A DNA stretch of 42,308 bases from an uncultured Eubacteriales bacterium (GTDB lineage: Bacteria > Bacillota > Clostridia > Oscillospirales > Oscillospiraceae), in assembly GCA_900545925.1 (NCBI GenBank), contig URAZ01000027.1, positions 1 to 42,308 on the forward strand. The letters are read 5' to 3'. Within the stretch, counting starts at the first letter, position 1, and each line of letters begins with the position of its first letter. Below, in pieces: positions 1 to 7,266 of this stretch. Position numbers and translations under genes: made by a program. The notes under the pieces are model-generated. The model did not search any database, was not told where the DNA came from, and saw only the letters and a list, made by a program, of their open reading frames with translations.

Positions 1-58
1 TATGATTTTCTCAAAGAGATTTCCGGGATACGCAGCTTTATCGTCCAAATGATCCTGG

Positions 59-640
59 ATGTTGTGTGATTGCGTTGAAACGTCATTTCCCCGTTTCCTA
101 TGGAAAAATCGTATCCTTTTGCTTCATCCGAATAAAAAATACTATTCACAGTCTGCCGATCAGGAAGACCTGATCTCGATCGGCACGATCGGGCTTATCA
201 AGGGTATCTCGACCTTTGACTCCAGCAAGGGGGCACGGCTTGCGACATATGCAGCCAGGTGTGTAGAGAATGAAATTCTGATGTACTTTCGTTCGATGAA
301 GAAAACAGCGGGGGATGTTTCGCTTTCGGATTGTATTGAGACAGGAAAAGACGGAAACGCGTTGTCGCTGATGGACGTTTTGTGCTCGGATGAGGATCTG
401 TTCGAGGACTTGAGCACACGGCAGACGTACAAAAAGCTGTACGAGGTCATGGACGAGGTTTTGTCGGAGCGTGAGCGAATGGTCGTAACGCTGCGCTACG
501 GCCTCGGCGACCGGACGCCGCTGACGCAGCGGGAGATCGCTGCGAAGTGTGGTATCAGCCGGTCGTATGTGTCGCGGATTGAGAAAAAAGCGCTTGCCGC
601 GCTTCAGAAAGCGCTTCAGGATTACACGCAGACAGACTGA
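59..640 (+). CDS. sigK: Sporulation sigma factor SigK-like, N-terminus missing or scrambled
   Basis: Sigma-70 family factor; in spore-formers SigK directs late mother-cell transcription (coat and cortex genes). From about residue 37 the protein is a textbook SigK: region 2 with EDLISIGTIGLIKGI and LATYAARCVENEILMYFR, the SigK-like stretch DVSLSD, DGNALSLMDVL, and region 4 ending GISRSYVSRIEKKAL. The first 30 or so residues do not resemble a sigma factor. SigK normally carries a further 60-80 residues with the NLRLVAHI segment before KKYY; here NRILLLHPNKKYY stands in its place. An in-frame stop lies at 50-52 and no ribosome binding site precedes the ATG at 59, so this start is probably not a real initiation site. 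The 5' part may lie elsewhere (an intervening element as in sigK of Bacillus and C. difficile) or may have decayed. Family call is firm; whether the gene works as it stands is doubtful. Confidence 0.8.
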   Translation: MLCDCVETSFPRFLWKNRILLLHPNKKYYSQSADQEDLISIGTIGLIKGISTFDSSKGARLATYAARCVENEILMYFRSMKKTAGDVSLSDCIETGKDGNALSLMDVLCSDEDLFEDLSTRQTYKKLYEVMDEVLSERERMVVTLRYGLGDRTPLTQREIAAKCGISRSYVSRIEKKALAALQKALQDYTQTD

Positions 641-890
641 GGCGGATTTTTTCTTGGCACTGGATTTATCAGCATTTTTCTGGTACTATGGGTGCAGGCG
701 GCAGACGTTCGTTCGGCTGCCGCGCACAGGATAAAAACGCAACGCGAGGCCTTCGGCCTTGCCAGAGCTGGTAGGTAGCCCAGCCGTCTGCACTTCGGCG
801 CAGGTAAGTAACCCTCCCCTCCGGGTCGTCCGTTCCTGTGAAAATAAAAAGGAAACGCTGATTCAATGACTGAACGCATTCGGCGAGAGA
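641..890. other. Intergenic stretch with imperfect direct repeats
   Basis: No gene is supported here. The stretch holds an imperfect direct repeat (GGTAGGTAGCCCAGCC near 770 and GGTAAGTAACCCTCCC near 803) and GC-rich short stems such as GAGGCCTTCGGCCTT. It reads like a dispersed intergenic repeat of Clostridia rather than coding DNA. The promoter of yjdF probably lies in or just after it. Confidence 0.35.
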
Positions 891-894
891 TTTT

Positions 895-1012
895 GCCCCA
901 AGACAAGACATGAAAACGCAGGAGTACTTTGTGTATTTCAAGTTTTCATACCGCAGGATTGGGCCAAAAGACCCGGCGAAGGCCGAAAGGCATCGGATTA
1001 GAGGTTCCTCAT
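895..1012 (+). ncRNA. Structured leader of yjdF, probable yjdF (azaaromatic-sensing) riboswitch
   Basis: The leader of the YjdF-family gene folds locally. CCCAA at 897-901 can pair with TTGGG at 959-963, enclosing a perfect 8-bp stem ATGAAAAC (910-917) with GTTTTCAT (942-949). The 3' part GGCCAAAAGACCCGGCGAAG, then GGCCGAAAGGC, sits just before the ribosome binding site and matches my memory of the 3' core of the yjdF motif. yjdF RNAs are known upstream of this gene family and bind diverse azaaromatic compounds. Exact boundaries and class membership need a covariance-model search; the assignment rests mainly on gene context. Confidence 0.55.
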
Positions 1013-1025
1013 GGAGGGTTTCGTA

Positions 1026-1442
1026 ATGGACAGTGATTTGACAAGGCTAACGGTATTTTTTGAGGCGCCGTTCTGGGTCGGGGTGTTCGAGCGGTTTGAG
1101 GGCGGGACGCTCTCGGTCTGCAAGGTCACCTTTGGCGCAGAACCGAAGGACTATGATGTATTTTCGTATGTGCTGAAAAACTACGCGCGGCTCCGATTCA
1201 GTCCGGCTGTTGCGGCAGCTGTCAGGCAGGATGCGGCAAATCCGAAGCGTATGCAGAGGGAAATCCGAAGGACTTCCTCCGGCGGCGGCGTCGGAACAAA
1301 GGCACAGCAGGCATTGCAGCTGCAGCGGGAGGAACAGAAGCTGGAACGAGAAACACGCACCCGCAAACAGCGGGACGCGGAAAAGCAGCTGAAGTTTGAC
1401 CGCAGGCAGCAGAAACGAAAGGAAAAGCACCGGGGACGGTAA
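1026..1442 (+). CDS. yjdF: YjdF family protein (DUF2992)
   Basis: Small basic protein of 138 residues of unknown biochemical function; the family is linked to riboswitches that sense azaaromatic compounds, suggesting a role in handling toxic heteroaromatics. The N-terminal globular part begins LTVFFEAPFWVGVFE, followed by VCKVTFGAEPKDYDVFSYVL, and the last 60 residues are a highly charged Lys/Arg/Glu/Gln helix (NPKRMQREIRR, STKAQ-like GTKAQQALQLQ, ending KRKEKHRGR), all family hallmarks. I place the start at ATG 1026, with GGAGGG at 1013-1018 as ribosome binding site; the in-frame ATG at 1011 overlaps that site and would add five residues not typical of the family. Single gene, closed by a terminator hairpin. 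Confidence 0.88.
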   Translation: MDSDLTRLTVFFEAPFWVGVFERFEGGTLSVCKVTFGAEPKDYDVFSYVLKNYARLRFSPAVAAAVRQDAANPKRMQREIRRTSSGGGVGTKAQQALQLQREEQKLERETRTRKQRDAEKQLKFDRRQQKRKEKHRGR

Positions 1443-1447
1443 CAGTA

Positions 1448-1497
1448 CGCCCCCTCTGCGTCCGGCAGTGTTTGTACTGCTGCTCGCGGAGGGGGCG
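1448..1497 (+). terminator. Probable terminator after yjdF
   Basis: CGCCCCCTCTGCG (1448-1460) pairs with CGCGGAGGGGGCG (1485-1497), with one G-T pair, starting five bases after the yjdF stop codon. No strong T-run follows, so termination efficiency is uncertain. Confidence 0.6.
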
Positions 1498-1514
1498 CAT
1501 TGCTTTCAGCAAAA

Positions 1515-1540
1515 AGCCGCCGCTCGGATGAGCGGCGGCT
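1515..1540 (-). terminator. Terminator of the sugar-transport operon
   Basis: Perfect 10-bp stem AGCCGCCGCT / AGCGGCGGCT with a 6-base loop, followed on the minus strand by TTTTT. It lies just past the last gene of the minus-strand operon (stop at 1547). Confidence 0.85.
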
Positions 1541-1546
1541 TTGAGA

Positions 1547-2119
1547 TCAGGTATTAGGGTTGTCCATAAGTTCGAGGGGATAGTCGCCCAGATGCTCGAG
1601 TTTGAAACCGTTGGCCTTATAAGCTTCATAATCAAACGCATTCAATTCGTCGATGGCAAGCTTGTGAAACTCGTAGAAATTCGGCCACCATTCGTAGCCG
1701 TCGCCGAGATTGTGGCTCAGGTACGCGTCGGCAATATCCTTGCCCATCTGCGGTGCAACATAGAACGCGCCCATGGCCAGAACGTTGACGCCGTTGCCGG
1801 TGATAGCGCGCAGCGCAGCTGGGACACTCTCCACGACACCAGCGTGAACACCGGGGCACTTGCTGGCCGCGATGTGGATGCCCATACCGGTGCCGCAGAA
1901 GATGAGCGCACGCTCAAACTCGCCCTCGGAGATCATCGCACCGACACGCAGGCCAATGCGGTGGAACATGAGGTCAGTATCCTCCTCATCGCCCGTGCGG
2001 ACACCGACGTCCGTCACTGTCCAGCCCTTCTTTTTCAGATGCGCGACGACCGCTTCCTTAAGGGGGAAGCCTGCAAAGTCCGCGCCGACCAGAATCTGCT
2101 TGTCCTTGATCGTTTTCAT
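1547..2119 (-). CDS. RpiB/LacA/LacB-type sugar-phosphate isomerase
   Basis: Cytoplasmic aldose-ketose isomerase of the RpiB/LacAB fold. It opens with ILVGADFAGFPLKEAVVAHL, in the style of the family's N-terminal strand-helix, and carries the CGTGMGIHIAASKCPGVHA motif whose Cys is the usual catalytic base. At 190 residues it is about 40 longer than classical RpiB; the extra C-terminus (YEWWPNFYEFHKLAIDELN onward) suggests a sub-clade acting on another sugar phosphate, such as the tetrulose- or pentulose-phosphate isomerases of the family. Last gene of the minus-strand sugar operon, 15 bases after the mutarotase gene, with AAGGAGG seven bases before the ATG. Its presence with an importer suggests that the imported sugar is phosphorylated elsewhere and isomerised here. 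The substrate cannot be fixed from sequence. Confidence 0.85.
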   Translation of the reverse strand: MKTIKDKQILVGADFAGFPLKEAVVAHLKKKGWTVTDVGVRTGDEEDTDLMFHRIGLRVGAMISEGEFERALIFCGTGMGIHIAASKCPGVHAGVVESVPAALRAITGNGVNVLAMGAFYVAPQMGKDIADAYLSHNLGDGYEWWPNFYEFHKLAIDELNAFDYEAYKANGFKLEHLGDYPLELMDNPNT

Positions 2120-2134
2120 GGTGCAGCCTCCTTA

Positions 2135-2464
2135 TTATTTTAAATAGAAAATAGAATCCATATCGGTATAGAACGCCTCTTCGCAGGCCTCGTCATAGAC
2201 CTCAAAGCAGGGTCTTGTGCAGCGCCACCAGCGCTGCGTGGTTTCATCGGCAGCCATCTTTGCCATATCCGCTTCGTAATCCGTGCCCGTATATTCAAAA
2301 TACGAGAAAACAACGTTGCCGCGGATAAAGATCGAGTAATTCTCAAGATTGCATGCCGTGATCATGTTCAATACGTCCGGCCAGACCTCTGCGTGGAGGC
2401 GGACATATTCGTCCCGCTTCTCCGGCTTTAACCGGCCGACCTGCCCGAATCTGCGTCTTTCCAT
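2135..2464 (-). CDS. rhaM: L-rhamnose mutarotase-like protein
   Basis: Small dimeric alpha/beta-barrel protein that interconverts sugar anomers. Family features are the opening RRRFGQVGRLKPEKRDEY, HAEVWPDVLNMITACNLENY, and TQRWWRCTRP with the conserved double Trp, ending in EAFYTDMDSIFYLK. I start at ATG 2464 because AAAGGCGG precedes it and residue 1 then fits the family. An upstream ATG at 2482 overlaps the stop of the permease gene as ATGA and would add six residues. It lies between permease and isomerase, as RhaU does beside the RhaSTPQ importer of rhizobia. The name implies rhamnose, but no rhamnose isomerase, kinase or aldolase is in view, so the true sugar may be another. Confidence 0.82.
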   Translation of the reverse strand: MERRRFGQVGRLKPEKRDEYVRLHAEVWPDVLNMITACNLENYSIFIRGNVVFSYFEYTGTDYEADMAKMAADETTQRWWRCTRPCFEVYDEACEEAFYTDMDSIFYLK

Positions 2465-2478
2465 TTGTTTTCCGCCTT

Positions 2479-3480
2479 TCATGCCTTAATTCTTTTATGC
2501 TCGTTCAGATAATCCAGAACCATGACCAGCAGCAGAACTGCACCCCAGACGAGGGAGATATAGTAGCTGCTGATCTGCGGGAACCGGTTCAAGCCGGTTT
2601 CCAGCGCGCGTACCAGGAAAATCGAAAGCAGAACGCCGCCGATCTTGCCCTTGCCGCCATTTGGGCTAACGCCGCCGAGCACAACGATCAGAATGCACTG
2701 CAGGGTATAGTTCGATCCGTAGTCCGCACGCGCGGAATTATAGTTTGCCAGCATAATCATACCGCCCGCCGCCGCGTAGATTCCTGAGATCAGATAGGTC
2801 TTTACGAGGATCCAATCGACGTTCAGGCCGCTGAAGCGCGCAACATTTTCACTGCTGCCGAGCAGGGTCAGCTTTTTGCCGTATGTCGTTCTGCTCAGCA
2901 GGAACCAGAGAATAGCCGCGCCGGCAGCGAAGATCAAAAACTGCACGGGGATGCCCGCGATGCGATTATTGATAAGATAGGCATAGGTTGCTGGGAAATC
3001 GCTGATGGCACTGCCGCCAGTCAAGACAATGCCGATGCCGGAAAACAGTTCGCCCGTGCCGAGCGTAGCAAGGATTGGCGGGATCTTCAGCTTGGCGATC
3101 AGAACACCGTTCAGAAGCCCCGCAGCCGCACCAATCAAAAGCGCAAGCGTGAAAATCGGCAGAACCCAGACAGGACTCAGGTCGCTTCCGCCGTTTGCAA
3201 TACGGCGCATAAGCAGCGCCATGGTGATGGAGGTCATATTGGCCACGCCGACCGTGGAGAGGTCAATGCCGCTTGAGATCATACAGACCATAACACCAAG
3301 CGACATGAGGCCGAATTCCGGGAACTGTGCAAACATGGTCTGGAAATTGACGACAGAATAGAATTTACGGCCCTTCATGATGCCCATGAATATGAACCAG
3401 CAGACCATGATGATGAGCAGGCGTCGAATATGCGTGTCCATTTTCAGTCCGCGCTTTGCGGACAGCTTTGTATTAGCCAT
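2479..3480 (-). CDS. Sugar ABC transporter permease (RbsC/RhaQ type)
   Basis: Membrane component of a CUT2-family sugar importer, 333 residues with about eight to ten hydrophobic helices. The cytoplasmic EAA-like loop used to dock the ATPase is visible near the middle (PPILATLGTGELFSGIGIVL in the family pattern), and GGVSPNGGKGKIGGVLLSI is the typical C-terminal segment of RbsC-like permeases. It begins within the end of the preceding permease gene (ATG at 3480, that gene's stop at 3473-3475), with AAGGAGG before the ATG, pointing to coupled translation. It pairs with the neighbouring permease as a heterodimer, as RhaP/RhaQ or LsrC/LsrD do. Confidence 0.9.
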   Translation of the reverse strand: MANTKLSAKRGLKMDTHIRRLLIIMVCWFIFMGIMKGRKFYSVVNFQTMFAQFPEFGLMSLGVMVCMISSGIDLSTVGVANMTSITMALLMRRIANGGSDLSPVWVLPIFTLALLIGAAAGLLNGVLIAKLKIPPILATLGTGELFSGIGIVLTGGSAISDFPATYAYLINNRIAGIPVQFLIFAAGAAILWFLLSRTTYGKKLTLLGSSENVARFSGLNVDWILVKTYLISGIYAAAGGMIMLANYNSARADYGSNYTLQCILIVVLGGVSPNGGKGKIGGVLLSIFLVRALETGLNRFPQISSYYISLVWGAVLLLVMVLDYLNEHKRIKA

Positions 3481-4519
3481 TATGCTGCGCCTCCTTTGCC
3501 TGCGTTCTGGTGCGGCGCTTCGTGCCGGAGTGCGTCGCCTGATACGCGCTGACGGCGGTACCGATGACGATCAGGAGGCCGACAAACACATCCTTCCAGA
3601 CGACCGGAACGCCGATAAGGATCATGGAGTTTTCCACCAGCACAATCAGCAGCGTACCGAGTACGCAGCCGGTCAGCGTGCCCTTGCCGCCGACGATGGC
3701 CGTGCCGCCGAGCACGACGCCCGCGACGATGTTCATCTCCATGCCGAGCATATTGGTCGGGTGGCACTGCTGCATCATGCACACGCGGATAATACCCGCG
3801 ACGCTGGCGATCACGCCTGCAAACAGGTACAGCAGGAACTTTGTCCGCTTGACGGCGAAGCCCGCGTTATAGGCTGCAGATTCGTTGCCGCCAATGGCGT
3901 AGATGCCCCGGCCGAACATGGTATAGCGCAGCACAAGGAACATGAGGAGCAAAACGCCAACAAACACCAGAAATGCCGCCGGAAGCTTGGACGACAGGCC
4001 ACTGACGGGGTTTGTCGCAGTATAGATGGCCTGCTTGCCGAAGGCCTTCATGCCAGCCGGGATCACAGCCAGCTGCTTCGATTCGAGCGTGCCCTGCATG
4101 ATGCCCTTGAAGACGCTGGCAGTGCCAAGCGTCACGATCATAGCGGGCAGGCGCAGGAAGCTGACAAAGAAGCCGTTGAACATGCCGAGAACCGCGCCGA
4201 TGACGATGGCCGTCAGCATGGGGAGCAGAACGCTTCCCTGATAATCCAGATTCAAAAACAGCTTTGTGGTCGCATATGCCGTCAGCGATGCAAGCGCCGG
4301 GAAGGAAACGTCGATGCCGCCGGACAAAATGACGAGAAACTCGCCCACGGCGAACAGGCCCGGCACGATCATAGCCGAGGCGATATCGACGATGTTATTA
4401 GACGTATAGAACTGGCCTGAGCGCACCTGAATCAAAAATGACAGGGCGAGCAGGATCAAAAATACATAGGTTTCATTCTGACGAAACAGCTTTTTTATAG
4501 TCTTCTGCACTTCCCCCAC
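3473..4519 (-). CDS. Sugar ABC transporter permease (RbsC/RhaP type)
   Basis: Second CUT2-family permease, 348 residues, very hydrophobic. Family features include FLVILSGGIDVSFPALASL, AMIVTLGTASVFKGIMQGTL in the cytoplasmic coupling loop, and GGTAIVGGKGTLTGCVLGTL near the C-terminus. The start shown is a GTG; another GTG at 4510 with GGGGG upstream is equally possible and would remove three residues. It lies four bases after the stop of the ATPase gene and overlaps the next permease gene. Expected to form the membrane channel of the importer with that partner. Confidence 0.9.
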   Translation of the reverse strand: MGEVQKTIKKLFRQNETYVFLILLALSFLIQVRSGQFYTSNNIVDIASAMIVPGLFAVGEFLVILSGGIDVSFPALASLTAYATTKLFLNLDYQGSVLLPMLTAIVIGAVLGMFNGFFVSFLRLPAMIVTLGTASVFKGIMQGTLESKQLAVIPAGMKAFGKQAIYTATNPVSGLSSKLPAAFLVFVGVLLLMFLVLRYTMFGRGIYAIGGNESAAYNAGFAVKRTKFLLYLFAGVIASVAGIIRVCMMQQCHPTNMLGMEMNIVAGVVLGGTAIVGGKGTLTGCVLGTLLIVLVENSMILIGVPVVWKDVFVGLLIVIGTAVSAYQATHSGTKRRTRTQAKEAQHNG

Positions 4520-4523
4520 CCCC

Positions 4524-6005
4524 TTACAGCATCTTGCTCAGGATCTGCTTTTCGCTCGCTTCATCCGCCGTCAGTTCGTCCACGATGCGGCCGTCCTTCA
4601 GAATCATAATGCGCGAGCAGTTTTCCAGCAGTTCCGGCAGGTCATCGGAAATAATGATGACCGCCATACCCTTTCCGGCCAGCGACTGTAAGATCGCGTG
4701 GATATCGTGCTTCGAGCCGATGTCAACGCCGACCGTCGGGCCGTTCAGAACCAGAATCTGCGGGTGGCAGGCCAGCCACTTGGCAAGCACGATCCTCTGC
4801 TGGTTGCCGCCGGAGAGCGTGGAGGCGGCGTTTGCCGGATTGGGCGTGGCAATGGCCAGTTCCTTGACCCAGCAGTCAATTTCCTCATTCGTCTTCTGCG
4901 CATCGACAAGACCTTTTTTCGTCAGATCGTCGATTTCGGAGATTACGATATTGTCCGCGATGCTCTGCGAAAGGAACAGGCCCTCGCTCAGACGGTCCTC
5001 CGGCACGAAACCAATGCCGTTTTCAATCGCAGCACGAGGGCTTTTGATCACGGTCGGCTTTCCGTGGATGCGGATCTCGCCGGACTGGGCAGGGCGGATG
5101 CCGAACAAGGACAGCGCAAGTTCCGTCCGTCCAGAGTCGAGAAGGCCCGTGACGCCGAGGATCTCGCCGCCGCGCAGCGAGAAGCTGATGTCCTCATAGC
5201 TGCCGGGAAGCGCCAAATTGCGCACCTCAAGCAGCGGCTCGTCAGACAGGCCGGAGGGCTGGAACGTCTTTTCCTCAAATTCGCGGCCGGTCATGTAGTA
5301 GGTGAATTTTTTATTGTCCAACTCCGCCGTGTTGCCCGTAGCCGTCAGCTTTCCGCTGCGGAAAACGGTAAAGCGCTCAGAGATTTCAAAGACCTCGTCC
5401 AGCTTATGACTGACAAACAGAATGGCGATCCCCTGTTCCTTCAGCTGCAGAATGACGCGGAAAAGCGCCTGAACCTCCTTCCGGGTCAGGGCGGTCGTCG
5501 GCTCATCCATGATGATGAGTTTCGCGTTGAACATCAGCGCACGGCAGATGGCAACCATCTGTTTTTCCGCGACAGAAAGTTCACCCAGTCTGGCGTCCAG
5601 ATCGACTGTGAAGCCGATCCGCGCAACTGCCTGCTCCGCAATCGTGCGCATATCTTTCCAGTTTACAAATTTCTTTTTTGCGACCAGCTGACTGTTGATC
5701 GCCAGATTCTCCATGACGCTCAGGTTCGGAAAAATGGAGAAGTCCTGATAAATGACCTGAATGCCGCTTTCAATGGCGGAAAGCGGCGTGATCTTTTGCA
5801 GGGGCCGGCCCTCAAATTCGATGGTACCGGAATCGCGCTGATAAACACCGGAAATAATCTTGATCAGCGTGGACTTGCCACAGCCGTTTTCACCGGCCAG
5901 GCAATGGATCTCGCCCGGACGGATCTCCAGCGAAACGCCGTCGAGCGCTTTGACGCCGGCAAAGTATTTCTTGATATCCAGCGCCCGCAGTAAGTATTCA
6001 GCCAA
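4524..6005 (-). CDS. Sugar ABC transporter ATP-binding protein (RbsA/RhaT type)
   Basis: Duplicated ATPase of a CUT2 sugar importer, 493 residues, the usual length. The first half has a full Walker A (GENGCGKSTLIK), signature and Walker B region (LIIMDEPTTAL). The second half has the degenerate P-loop GLLDSGRTELALSLFG and the signature LSGGNQQRIVLAKWLA, the RbsA pattern in which one ATP site is impaired. Translation appears to start at TTG 6005, preceded by AGGAGG at a seven-base gap; no better ATG is in frame. It follows the binding-protein gene after a hairpin at 6043-6066 and is closely followed by both permeases. Confidence 0.92.
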   Translation of the reverse strand: MAEYLLRALDIKKYFAGVKALDGVSLEIRPGEIHCLAGENGCGKSTLIKIISGVYQRDSGTIEFEGRPLQKITPLSAIESGIQVIYQDFSIFPNLSVMENLAINSQLVAKKKFVNWKDMRTIAEQAVARIGFTVDLDARLGELSVAEKQMVAICRALMFNAKLIIMDEPTTALTRKEVQALFRVILQLKEQGIAILFVSHKLDEVFEISERFTVFRSGKLTATGNTAELDNKKFTYYMTGREFEEKTFQPSGLSDEPLLEVRNLALPGSYEDISFSLRGGEILGVTGLLDSGRTELALSLFGIRPAQSGEIRIHGKPTVIKSPRAAIENGIGFVPEDRLSEGLFLSQSIADNIVISEIDDLTKKGLVDAQKTNEEIDCWVKELAIATPNPANAASTLSGGNQQRIVLAKWLACHPQILVLNGPTVGVDIGSKHDIHAILQSLAGKGMAVIIISDDLPELLENCSRIMILKDGRIVDELTADEASEKQILSKML

Positions 6006-6042
6006 TGGTATTCCTCCTTCTGTCCGATTGCAGCTTGGGTAT

Positions 6043-6066
6043 AGAGGGCCGCGGATGCGGCCCTCT
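6043..6066 (-). other. Intercistronic hairpin between binding-protein and ATPase genes
   Basis: Perfect 10-bp stem AGAGGGCCGC / GCGGCCCTCT with a four-base loop and no T-run on either side. Such hairpins after binding-protein genes usually stabilise the upstream mRNA and raise binding-protein output relative to the membrane components. Confidence 0.6.
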
Positions 6067-6093
6067 TTGCACTACAGATTCGGAATCCTTGAT

Positions 6094-7134
6094 TTAGAAG
6101 CCGAACGAATCAACGTTCTCTGCGTCGATGACGACCCAGCCCTCGCCCTCGAGGACGGTGGTGCTGCCCTCGCGGAAGGTCATGGCGGTGTAGCCGTCAA
6201 CACCCAGATCAACAGGCGCGCCAATCTCTTCGCCGTTGAGGACCTTCAGCGCCAGGCTGATCATAGCCTTGCCGGCGATAGCCGGATCCCACAGCGTCAG
6301 GGACTTGACAACGCCGCTCTTCAGCAGCTCTGCGTTGTCGGCAGGCATGCCGGTACCGGAGGTGAACGCCTTATCGATGAGGCCGAGTTCTTCAATGGCT
6401 CTTGCGATGCCCGGGGCGTCGAAGGAGGAGGTGCCCATGATGCCCTTCAGATCCGGATACTTCTTGAACAGTTCCTTCGCAACGTTGTAGGCGGTGTCGC
6501 CGTTGTCGTGGGATTCGACTCTCGGCTCTTCCTCGAGCAGCGTCATGTTGGGGTACTTTTCCTTCTGGTGCGCGACGGCAGCGTCGGCCCATTCGTTGTG
6601 GGAAGCGTTGGTCACGTCAGCGACCATGGTGGTGTAGAGGCCTTCTTCGCCCATGGCTTCGGCGAGGTTGTCCATGATGAACGCGCCATAGCCGGAGTTG
6701 GAGAACGCTTCAATGTCATAGTCCACGTTGGTCAGGCTGGCACCCTCGTGCGCGATGACGACGATGCCAGCTTCTCTGGCCTGCTTGAGAACGGGCTCAA
6801 GGGATTCGGGGTCAACCGGAACGACGCAGATGGCGTCAACACCCTGCGCGATGAGGTCCTGCACAAGCTGGGCCTGCTTGGTGGCATCGATGACGTCAGT
6901 GCCCTTCTGATAGACGTTCAGCCCAGTTTCTGCGGCGTATTCCTTGACGCCGGTGTCCATACGGACGAACCAGGGGTTCGAGGCATCCTTCGGGACGACG
7001 ACAATCTCGTAATCCTTGTCGGACTTTGCAGTTTCTGTTTTGGTTTCTTCGGTCTTTGCAGTCGTGGTACCTGCACAAGCTGCCAGACACAGGAGCATCG
7101 ACAGCGCCAGGAGCAATGCGAGGATCTTTTTCAT
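6094..7134 (-). CDS. Sugar ABC transporter substrate-binding lipoprotein (RhaS/LsrB-like)
   Basis: Extracellular lipid-anchored binding protein, 346 residues. The N-terminus is a lipoprotein signal peptide with lipobox LAAC (ALLLALSMLLCLAACAG), then a Thr/Glu/Lys-rich linker. The mature part is a periplasmic-binding-protein type 1 fold: VVVPKDASNPWFVRMDTGV is the ligand-site opening typical of the RhaS/LsrB cluster, and QAQLVQDLIAQGVDAICVVP, GIMGTSSFDAPGIARAIEEL and SLTLWDPAIAGKAMISLAL follow the family. First gene of the transporter unit after the LacI regulator gene; GGAAAGGA lies upstream of the ATG. Operator-like sequences at 7181-7255 suggest direct control by that regulator. Ligand probably a deoxyhexose, pentose or tetrose; not determinable here. 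Confidence 0.9.
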   Translation of the reverse strand: MKKILALLLALSMLLCLAACAGTTTAKTEETKTETAKSDKDYEIVVVPKDASNPWFVRMDTGVKEYAAETGLNVYQKGTDVIDATKQAQLVQDLIAQGVDAICVVPVDPESLEPVLKQAREAGIVVIAHEGASLTNVDYDIEAFSNSGYGAFIMDNLAEAMGEEGLYTTMVADVTNASHNEWADAAVAHQKEKYPNMTLLEEEPRVESHDNGDTAYNVAKELFKKYPDLKGIMGTSSFDAPGIARAIEELGLIDKAFTSGTGMPADNAELLKSGVVKSLTLWDPAIAGKAMISLALKVLNGEEIGAPVDLGVDGYTAMTFREGSTTVLEGEGWVVIDAENVDSFGF

Positions 7135-7180
7135 TTGAATGAACCGTCCTTTCCATTTTTAGTGCTGTAAATGTGTATTC

Positions 7181-7255
7181 TTAAAACGTGCTGACCTCCG
7201 TGAATCCTCCTTCCATCCATTCTTTCTAGCTGATCCGTTGGTCAGATCGTTTTAA
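7181..7255. promoter_or_regulatory. Pair of inverted operator-like sequences before the binding-protein gene
   Basis: The 16-mer TTAAAACGTGCTGACC at 7181-7196 recurs on the other strand at 7240-7255 as TTAAAACGATCTGACC, 14 of 16 identical and with the CG core usual for LacI-family sites. The two copies face each other across 43 bases between the LacI gene and the importer gene, which would suit a looping repressor. A related AATTAAAACG occurs in the regulator's own promoter. Confidence 0.6.
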
Positions 7256-7266
7256 TTCCAAATTGT

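Noticed and set aside
622..941. Minus-strand frames between sigK and yjdF
   Set aside because: They cover direct repeats and the structured yjdF leader and have Arg/Cys-rich shadow composition.
3377..4420. 347-codon plus-strand frame opposite the permease genes
   Set aside because: Antisense of clear permease genes; His/Asp/Arg-rich composition typical of shadow frames.
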